From contig JAUJYN010000036.1 in assembly GCA_030737835.1 (NCBI GenBank), positions 806,001-870,000 on the forward strand: a stretch of DNA of 64,000 nucleotides. The letters run 5' to 3'. The notes beneath the pieces are model-generated. The model was not told where the DNA came from, ran no database searches, and saw only the letters and a list, made by a program, of their open reading frames with translations. This document shows positions 56,390-64,000 of this stretch, one piece after another. Source of the stretch: Acorus gramineus. Taxonomy: Eukaryota; Streptophyta; Magnoliopsida; Acorales; Acoraceae. Every line of letters begins with the position of its first letter. Positions within the stretch are counted from its first letter, which is position 1. The translations under genes were made by a program, and so were the position numbers.

Positions 56390-57866
56390 GTTTCAATGGG
56401 TTATGCATGCTTACAAGGGTGTTAAGGGGGTGTGGGAGGGTGGGGGGGGTGGAAGGGGCTCAGGCGGGCGTGCAAGGTCATCCGCGCGCGTGCGCGTGCG
56501 TCTGCGTGCGCAAACAAGCGCTAGCGCGCGCAGACGGGCGCGCTGGAGGGCGTGCGCGAGTACGCGCAGACGCGCGGGCGTGCGAGCGGAGAGCTGCATG
56601 TCTTGCAGATCTTGACGGACGGTCACGCAACGACCCGGGTTTCGGTGAGTGGGACAATCCAACCCAGTAGGGAGGCGTTCGATGCACGTAGGCGTGCATT
56701 GCCCTCCCCTGGGGCACCATAATAGTGTATTAACTTGTAATAAATGTAAACTATGCATGCATGATTAATATGATGTATCCATGCCATCTTAGACTTGTAT
56801 GCTAGGGATATGCACCCATATATCATGTATATAGGCCTATACATGCCTAGACACCATGCCCCAAACTATGTATGTTCCCATCTAGTTTAATCTAATTAAA
56901 TCAAAATGATAGCATTTAGTTATAAGCATGTCTTAGACAATATTATAACCTTGTTGTTATAATATACGTCTCCCCGCATCTTAGTTATGCACAGTGGAGG
57001 AATTCTTGAGAATTCATGACATTAGTAGAGTTACAAATCGGTGTCGACGGATCCAAGAGGATCGTATCCGTGTGAGTAGGCTGTCTTCTCCTTTTGGTTG
57101 GATCCGATGTAGGAACTCCCCGGCGTTGGCTGACCTGATAGAGGGCTCCCGTCCGTAGGTACCTCCGATGCGTCGGACTGTACTGATAGTGGGAGTATAC
57201 CAGGTGGAGGCTACGGAGTGTGGGAGAGGCTACCGGGTGGACCAGGGTTGGAGAGCGGTCTAGTATGCCCCAAGAGGCCCATGTCACCCCCCGGAAAGGG
57301 TGAGGGTGAGGGGGGAGGTGGGTTGGCGATGAAACGACCCACTAGAATGTGTAGTTGCTCCCGTGTTAGGGGCTATAAATTATATAAGGTTGATATGAAT
57401 TGTGATGCATGGGTTGTGCTATTCACTAAGCGTGTAGCTCACCCCTCGCATATTCTTTTCCTCCAGTTATATCTGAGTCAGATCTGAAGGAGGAGCTCCC
57501 CGAGGCATCACAGCAGTAGCAGAGCAGCGTCACGTTTTGGGTTCTGCGAGTGAGAGGCCATCAGCATCCCCTTCTTGCTTGTATGTATTGTTATCCGTGC
57601 TTGGGCACAACACTTGTATTTGGATGTCTTTGTTTATATTGGCTCTCACAGGACAGTTGATTATGTATTCGGGTCTGTAATATGTCTTTGAATTACAGAC
57701 TCAGTCGTTTAAGCTTCCGCTATATGTATATATATTATGTCAGCTACATTATGGATTGTGTTGTCATTTTCGATGTTGTTTAGAGTACTTTATTGATCTC
57801 CTGTATAGACTGCTGATATTATATATATTTTCCATGTATCGGGGACGGCCGCCCTGGGGTGTGACA
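56390..57866 (+). mobile_element. A2 LTR (5' LTR), first part missing
   Basis: Matches 61491-63182 of the A2 3' LTR (TTATGCATGCTT, a short CpG-dense block at 56465-56600, one minisatellite unit near 57295) and ends GGGGTGTGACA. The CpG block is only about 135 bp, against about 300 bp in the 3' LTR. The missing first 0.8 kb should lie beyond the A element, where a deletion has removed it. Confidence 0.85.
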
Positions 57867-57871
57867 AAAGT

Positions 57872-57887
57872 TGGTATCAGAGCCTGG
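57872..57887 (+). other. Primer binding site, initiator Met-tRNA type (A2 element)
   Basis: TGGTATCAGAGCCTGG, five bases after the LTR; same as at 50421. Confidence 0.92.
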
Positions 57888-57979
57888 TCCTGTCAGAGCC
57901 AATTGTTTTCTTAGAGATGAGTCCTAGGATATCTATATGAGTATTCTGATCCTAGTGTCTGTTTTCTTAGGTTGCTGAT

Positions 57980-58925
57980 ATGCCTCCTCGCATAGGAATG
58001 CGTGGGCGTGGTCCCTCTCGGCCTTTGGAGGTTCCCGGACCTATCAGAGGCGAGGATGCTACTGGAGGGTCCTTGACTATGAGGCCAGGACCGGCGCAGG
58101 AACCTCCTGCATGGGAGCGTGCTTACGCTCGTATCGCAGATCTGGTGGAGACTCAGACTAGGGCACTGGAGGCCTAGACTAGGGTGTTAGCTGATCAGGC
58201 ACGAGAGATTCAGGAGCTGCGGGCGGCCCGCGAGGCACTCCCACAGGTCCCCTTGGTGGCAGATCCACCGGTGGTGCCCGACAAACCCCCTGTCCCCGTG
58301 GTGATTCCGGTGGTGGGAGTTCAGGATCCCCTAGAGAGGGAGGTGGAGCTAGAGGCTGCAGCACGAGTGCATCAGAGCGGCCTCACTGCCTTTCTGAAGC
58401 TCCACCCTCCCGAGTTCCATGGCTAGACGGCGGACCCCCTTGCCCCTGAGCGTTGGTTGATGGAGGTGGACAAGATCTTCTCGACCATGCACTGCACCGA
58501 CCGCCAGCATGTCTCCCTGGCCACCTTCATGTTGAAGTGTAGCTCCGCCGACTTGTGGGCTACCCGATCGGTGGACATCCCCAAGGGAGTGGAGCGACTT
58601 CTATGGGTTGGGTCCTGGAGATACTTCTTGGAGGAGTACTTCCCGTTTTCGAAACGCCAGATCGTGATGCGAGAGTTCGAGCAGCTCACGTAGGGCTCCA
58701 TGTCAGTCGCTGACTACTCCACACGCTTCATGAGGCTTTCCAGGTTCGCCCCCGCCTTGGTGATGGATGAGGAGACGCGGTGCCGTCGTTTTGAGATGGG
58801 TCTCATTAGCACCATCCGGGTACATGTCACCTCTCAAGCGTTCATGAGGTACTCAGACTTGGTGTCTCGGGCGAAGACAGTCGAGTGAGACCTTGGGGTC
58901 CCTTTGGGGGTTCCAACCCCTTCTG
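57980..58925 (+). pseudogene. gag: gag (A2 chromovirus), one frame with four nonsense codons
   Basis: Starts MPPRIGMRGRGPSRPLEVPG and follows the A gag through LKLHPPEFHG, HCTDRQHVSLATFMLKCSSA and YSTRFMRLSRFAPALV, all in one frame. Stops are TAG 58175, TAG 58424, TAG 58691 and TGA 58886. Comparison with the A gag or with a neighbouring repeat shows CAG at the three TAG sites. The gene leads at PTPSADAYGEEF straight into RNase H; the zinc knuckle, protease and RT are gone. Confidence 0.88.
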
Positions 58926-59390
58926 CAGACGCGTATGGTGAGGAGTTCGAGCTCTTCACTGATCACAAGAGCTTGACTTATTTGCAGTCCCAGTCGGAGA
59001 GCAACATGCGTCAGAGACGTTGGGTCGAGTTCCTAAAGGACTATGATTGTGACATCGCTTACCATCCGGGTAAGGTGAATGTCGTGGCCGATGCTCTCAG
59101 CAGGCAGCCCTTGGGCATGGCCGCCCACTTGGCTGTACGTCGTTGGAGGCTTCTGGAGGAGACCGCTTGCTGGATCAACGTTCGAGAGACACCTGCGGGT
59201 GGCTTTTTGGCCAGGCTAGTGGTGCAGCCCGTTCTTCTCGACGAGATCCGCATGGCTCAGGGGCAGGATCCTCACTTTCTAGTCCTCTCTGAAGGCGTCG
59301 CCCGGGGCGAGCTTCCGGACTACCAGATTCGCGAGGATAGGATCCTGCGGTTCAGAGGTCGAGTATGCATTCTTGACGACGCAGAGCTGA
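58926..59390 (+). pseudogene. RNase H C-terminus and pol linker (A2 chromovirus)
   Basis: In the gag frame: AYGEEFELFTDHKSLTYLQS, RRWVEFLKDYDCDIAYHPGK and VVADALSRQP, the usual RNase H end of Ty3/gypsy pol (TDHKSL, YHPGKANVVADALSR). It continues openly into integrase. The first part of RNase H is deleted. Confidence 0.88.
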
Positions 59391-60190
59391 AGCAGAAGAT
59401 CTTGGATGAGGCCCATCGTTCGAGGTACACAGTGCATCCTGGTGGCACGAAGATGTACAGGGGCCTTCGTCGTGGCTACTAGTGGCGCGGGATGAAGGCG
59501 GATATTGGCCGTTTCGTTGCCCGTTGCTTGGTATGCCAGCAGGTGAAGTCGGAACATCAGCGTCCTGCGGGGAAGCTGCAGTCCATTGAGATTTTTCAGT
59601 GGAAGTGGGAGCAGATCACCATGGACTTCGTTTCGGGCTTGCCGAGGTCACGTTCGGGTCGCGATGCCATCTGGGTAATCGTTGACCGACTGACTAAGTC
59701 TGCTCATTTCCTCCCCATTCGACTCACCGATTCTCTGGACACCCTGGTGCAGTTGTTTGTCTCCGAGATTGTTCGTCTCCATGGCACTCCCGTCAGCATC
59801 ATTTCTGATAGAGATGCGAGATTTACTTCGAGGTTCTGGCGTAGCCTCCAGCACGCCCTTGGTACGAACCTCCACTTCAGTACAGCGTTTCATCTGCAGA
59901 CGGACGGCCAGTCGGAGAGGACGATTCAGACCCTGGAGGACATGCTGCGGGCTTGTGTTCTTGACTTTGGGGGCAGTTGGGAGAGGCATCTTCCGTTGGT
60001 GGAGTTTGCCTACAACAACAGCTACCACTCGAGTATCCGGATGGCACCATACGAAGCGCTCTATGGCTGCAGCTGCAGGTCCCCCTTGTGTTGGGACGAG
60101 GTCAGAGAGCGCCAGTTGGAGGGACCAGAGATCATCCACCAGACCTCAGTGATGGTCAAGACGATACGCCGATCGTCGTTGCCGTGAGCT
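59391..60190 (+). pseudogene. Integrase with HHCC finger and D,D35E core (A2 chromovirus)
   Basis: Same frame as gag. Finger: EAHRSRYTVHPGGTKM and CLVCQQVK. Core Asp codons at 59624 (MDFVSGLP) and 59807 (IISDRDARF), and Glu at 59915 ([13 protein letters not shown]), with 35 residues between the last two, as in active retroviral-type integrases. One nonsense codon, TAG 59480, stands where the family has Trp. A one-base deletion near 60165 ends the frame at TGA 60185. Integrase would join cDNA to the chromosome. Confidence 0.9.
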
Positions 60191-60623
60191 CGCCTTCGAG
60201 GTTGGTGACCATGTCTTTCTGAAGGTGTTCCCGAGGAAGGGCATCTTCCATTTTAGTGTGCAGGGCAAGCTGAGTCCGCGTTTCATTGGGCCATTTCTCA
60301 TCCTCGAGCGGGTTGGAGAGGTGGCCTATCGCATAGCCCTGCCCCCACAGTTGGCTCAGGCCCATGACGTCTTCCATGTCTCGCAGCTGAGGCGTTACGT
60401 CCACGATCCTGCTCACGTTATCCCGTTCGAGCCGCTCGTCTTCGAGCCGGACTTGTCATTCATGGAGCAGCCGATCGAGATCCTGGACTGACGCGAGAAG
60501 AGGCTCCGCACCAAGACCGTCCAGCTGGTTAAGGTGCGATGGCAGCACCGTTCTGGTGCCGAGGCCACTTGGGAGCGAGAGGACGCCATGCGTGGCGCAT
60601 ATCCACATCTTTTCCCTTCCTAG
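60191..60623 (+). pseudogene. Integrase GPF/Y module and chromodomain (A2 chromovirus)
   Basis: In the shifted frame: [40 protein letters not shown] (GPF/Y module), AHDVFHVSQLRRYVHDPAHV, then TGA at 60489 and the chromodomain KTVQLVKVRWQHRSGAEATW...YPHLFPS, ending TAG 60621-60623. This is the best-preserved chromodomain in the window and places the A group among Tekay/Del-like chromoviruses. Confidence 0.88.
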
Positions 60624-60658
60624 ATGTTTTTGTATTTATTTTGTGGACAAAATTTCCT

Positions 60659-60671
60659 AAGGGGGGAAGAA
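60659..60671 (+). other. Polypurine tract (A2 element)
   Basis: AAGGGGGGAAGAA directly before the 3' LTR. Confidence 0.88.
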
Positions 60672-63182
60672 TGTTATATATGTGTCACTTTTAGCCTTCT
60701 GGTCACCTTTGGAACATTTCTAGCAGTTTTTCAACTTTTTCTTTTTTCGATCGGAACCGCTAAAATTTTGGACTTTTAGCTATCATCATGAGCTTGAGAA
60801 CTCCGATTGAAAATCTAACTGCACATTATGTGTCCTGGTGCCATTTCAAACCACTCACGAAAATTTCATCGAATTCCGGTAACGTTTCAGAATTTGGCAG
60901 TTCCGAATCGTATCCAGGTTTTGACCGAGCGGGAATGTCAAAGGGGGACTTGACCAAGTCAAAGAGGACTTTGACCAAGTCTAGTTTAACCATTGACTTG
61001 GTCAAATTCTTTTGTTTTTTGTGTGGTTAGGTTGACTGAAAGTCAAGCCACAAAAAACATTGTTCCAAGTGTGTGAGTGTGTGTGTGTGTGTGTGTGAAG
61101 CCCTAGTTGTGGGCGTCCCCTTTGTTTCCTCTTCCCCATCTCTTCATCTCTCTCTCTCACACACAAATCCTCACTTACTCCCTCTTCTTTATTTCCCCCA
61201 TTGGAGCTAGTAGGAGAAGAAGAGAAGAAAGCCATTGAAGGGAAAAAGAAAGGTAGGGTTGTGATCTACCTCTCCATGGTTTTTGTTTTGGATTTCCCCT
61301 TTCTCTACCTCCTCTCATGGCTTCCCTTCTCCCCTGTTTTCAGCCATTTTAGGGCTGAGAGTGGCTGAGGTGTTGGTGGTCTTGGTGGTGGCGATTTGGT
61401 GCGCGAAGGGCACCCGAGTTTCGTCCCTTGCTCTTCCTCTCTTTAGGTAAGCATTCCTCCTCCCCTAGCTAGGTTAGATGATTGATTAGGATGTTTAAAT
61501 GGTTATGCATGCTTGCATGGGTGTTAGGAGGGTGAGGGTGCGCTGAGGAGGGGGTGGAAGGGGCTCGGGCGCGCGTGCGGAGTCATTCGCGCGCGTGCGC
61601 ACTGGCGCGCGCAGACAAGCGGTGGCGCGCGCAGACGGGCGCGATGGCGGGCACACTCACTTACGGCAGCACGTCTGGGCCCGCAGGCAGGGGTGCCGCA
61701 GTGCGCTAGGGGCGCAGGGGCGCGTGCGGGCGTGCGCATTCGTGCGTGCGCGTGCGGGGGGCCATGCGTATGGCTGCCCGAGGGTTCGGGAGGGTGTCGG
61801 GGCACTCGAACTCGCGTGCGTACGCGCGTGCTCGCATGCGTGCGGGTTCGTATGCATGCTTGTCCGAGTATTGGGTATTTCTACAAAATGTCTTATGTAT
61901 TTGTGTAGTTTACTCGCCATATTGAATGCCCATATCTTGCAGATCTTGAGGGACGGTCACACAACGACCTGGGTTTCGGTGAGTGGGACAATCCAACCCA
62001 GTAGGGAGGCGTTCGATGCACGTAGGCGTGCATTGCCCTCCCCTGGGGCACCATAATAGTGTATTAACTTGTAATAAATGTATACTATGCAATGCATGAT
62101 TAATATGATGTATCCATGCCACCTTAGACTTGTATGCTAGGGATATGCACCCTTATGTCATATATAAAGGCCTATGCATGCCTAGACACCAAGCCCCGAA
62201 CTATGCATGTTCCCATCTAGTTTAATCTAATTAAATCAAAATGAGAGCATATAGTTATAAGCATGCCTTAGAGAATATTATAACCTTGCTGTTATAATAT
62301 ACGTCTCCCCGCATCTTAGTTATGCGCTCTGGAGGAATTCTTGAGAATTCATGACATTAGTAGAGTTACAAATTGGTGTCGACGGATCCAAGAGGATCGT
62401 ATCCGTGTGAGTAGGCTGTCTTCTCCTTTTGGTTGGATCCGATGTAGGAACTCCCCGGCGATGGCTGACCTGACAGAGGACTCACGTCCGTAGGTACCTC
62501 CGATGCGTCAGACTGTACTGATAGTGGGAGTATACTAGGCTACGGAGTGTGGGAGAGGCTACCGGGTGGACCAGGGGTGGAGAGCGGTCTAGTATGCCCC
62601 AAGAGGCCCATGTCACCCCTCGGAAAGGGTGAGGGTGAGGGGGGAGGTGGGTTGGCGATGAAACGACCCACTAGAATGTGTTGTTGCTCCCGTGTTAGGG
62701 GCTATAAATTATTTGAGGTTGATATGAATTGTGATGCATGGGTTGTGCTATTCACTGAGCGTGTGGCTCACCCCTCGCATATATTTTTCTCCAGTTATAT
62801 CTGAGTCGGATTTGAAGGAGGAGCTCCCCGAGGCACATCAGCAGTAGCGGAGCAGCGTCACGTTCTGCGAGTGAGAGGCCATCAGCATCCCCTTCTTGAT
62901 TGTATGTATTGTATTCCATGCTTGGGCACATACTTGTATTTGGATGTCATTGTGTATATTGGCTCTCACAGGACAGTTGATTATGTATCGGGTCTGTAAT
63001 ATGTCTTTGAATTACAGACTCAGTCGTTTAAGCTTCCGCTATTTGTATATATTATGTCAGCTACACTTTTGTCTGTGTTGTCATTTTCAATGTTGTTTAG
63101 AGTATTTATTGATCTCCTGTATAGACTGCTGATATTATATATATTTGCCACGTATCGGGGACGGCCACCCTGGGGTGTGACA
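60672..63182 (+). mobile_element. A2 LTR (3' LTR), complete
   Basis: TGTTATATATGTGTCAC to GGGGTGTGACA, 2511 bp, the shortest of the chromovirus LTRs. It shares the A start, then has a GT repeat at 61067-61098, a CpG-dense block at 61555-61860, one minisatellite unit near 62620-62670 and the conserved GGCTCTCACAGGACAG end. Confidence 0.9.
61555..61860. repeat. CpG-dense block in the A2 LTR
   Basis: About 300 bp of GCGCGCGTGCG words. The 5' LTR of the same element has only about 135 bp here, so one of the two changed after insertion. Confidence 0.8.
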
Positions 63183-64000
63183 GAGGCTACCCGGGAGAGG
63201 GCTAACGAATGATATTGTGAGCGTGGAGTCGTTCTCCCCTTCATCGGATTCGTGTCGAAGCTATCTGGTATTGAAGCTGTCCTGACAAAGGACTCCCACC
63301 TGTAGGTACTACCGACGCGTTCGGCAGATGTCTTAATCGTGGGAGTATACCAGATAGAGGTTACCCGGGAGAGGGCTACCAGATGACGAAGGGTGAAGAG
63401 TAGACGAATTTCTCTCAACAGTCCCGTGTCACCCTTTGGGGTGAGGGTGAGGGTGAGGGTGAGTTGAAGTCATGTAGTCATGTGACTCTTACACCAATCG
63501 AGTATACTCTGGGTATGTTACTCCTAACGCTTGAGGTATCGTAGTGTATCTCTACCGCGTAGAGGATGGACTTGTTATATCTCGTTATCCAGTAACACCA
63601 TGTGTTATGGTTAACAGTTGTTCCTCCCCGAGTGTCCCAAGAGCCTCCCTCCGGGAGTGAGGGGGAGGGCGAGGCATGCGTGACCTTATTATCCTTTAAG
63701 TTTCTTCCCATGTTTTTCCTTGAAAGGAAATTGCCTTAGTATTGAATTGTTGTGATGGTGTTTGGTTTCTAGCCACTCACTGAGCTTGTAGCTCACCCCT
63801 CATGCACTATTTCTTTTAGAGGGGTGGTGTTGGGCATGGAGCTGGAGCATCCCTGTGGTGTGGTCTTGCGTGCGTGGAAGCGTCCCGTCTGGTGGTTGGC
63901 GAGCGCGAGGCTATCAGCAGTCCTAAAGTCATTTATGTATTGATAAATCGTGCGTGTTGCACTGATTTTATTTTATTTGGACTAGACTTGGCTCTCTCTC
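63183..64000 (+). mobile_element. B LTR fragment, plus strand, running off the window
   Basis: Reverse complement of the 17330-18250 part of the B2 LTR, with GTGAGGGTGAGGGTGAGGGTGAG at 63440-63462 and GGCATGGAGCTGGAGC near 63834. It is the site into which the A2 element inserted. No gene. Confidence 0.8.

Noticed and set aside
1-64000. A defence system or other new multi-gene cluster
   Set aside because: All recognisable coding matter is retrotransposon gag-pol, chromodomain or PMD, in broken copies. Nothing supports a host gene cluster.

Overview
This window is nuclear DNA of a flowering plant, almost certainly repeat-rich heterochromatin. Nearly every base belongs to LTR retrotransposons, mostly nested and broken. 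I see no intact host gene, no tRNA or rRNA gene, and nothing bacterial. The species cannot be told from the sequence.

Three groups of elements are visible. (1) Chromoviruses (Ty3/gypsy, Tekay/Del-like) with long LTRs of about 2.5-3.8 kb. Their LTRs begin TGTTAT and end CGTGACA, the primer site TGGTATCAGAGC matches initiator Met-tRNA, and integrase is followed by a GPF/Y module and a chromodomain. I split the LTRs into A (start TGTTATATATGTGTCAC), A2 (a short A relative), and B1/B2 (start TGTTATGC.TGTGTCA). (2) A Tat-lineage Ty3/gypsy family, here called T, and its relative T'. Their LTRs begin TGTAGATACC and the primer site begins TGGCGATCAC. T carries gag and protease, and both are associated with pieces of a two-exon plant mobile domain (PMD) gene. 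(3) One probable Ty1/copia-type LTR.

Layout. 1-4154: B1 chromovirus on the minus strand. 4155-9917: A chromovirus on the minus strand with a chimeric interior. 9918-10925: B LTR scrap plus an acidic ORF (exon 1 of the PMD-type gene, minus). 10992-14032: solo A LTR. 14033-16936: T flank, LTR, leader and intron-like DNA. 16937-21092: PMD exon split by a solo B2 LTR. 21204-23210: T' LTR (minus). 24002-30794: second acidic ORF split by a collapsed A element. 30795-39306: T element with 5' LTR, leader (split by a solo B2 LTR), gag and two protease domains. 39307-44851: B1 LTR split by a solo B2 LTR. 44852-49950: B, T and copia-like LTR pieces, the last split by a solo A LTR. 49951-56389: A chromovirus (plus) with the same chimeric interior as the one at 7748-9917. 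56390-63182: A2 chromovirus (plus) with gag fused to RNase H and integrase. 63183-64000: B LTR fragment.

Five solo LTRs and one LTR-LTR remnant are bounded by 5-bp target duplications (four exact, two with one mismatch), so the order of insertion can be read: T, T' and copia-like sequences are old hosts, and A and B chromoviruses are younger. The strongest leads are the PMD reading frame that is exactly restored when a solo LTR and one duplication are removed, the short palindromic words that mark T and T' LTRs, the tandem protease domains, and a chimeric non-autonomous chromovirus form present twice. No CDS here looks functional as it stands.
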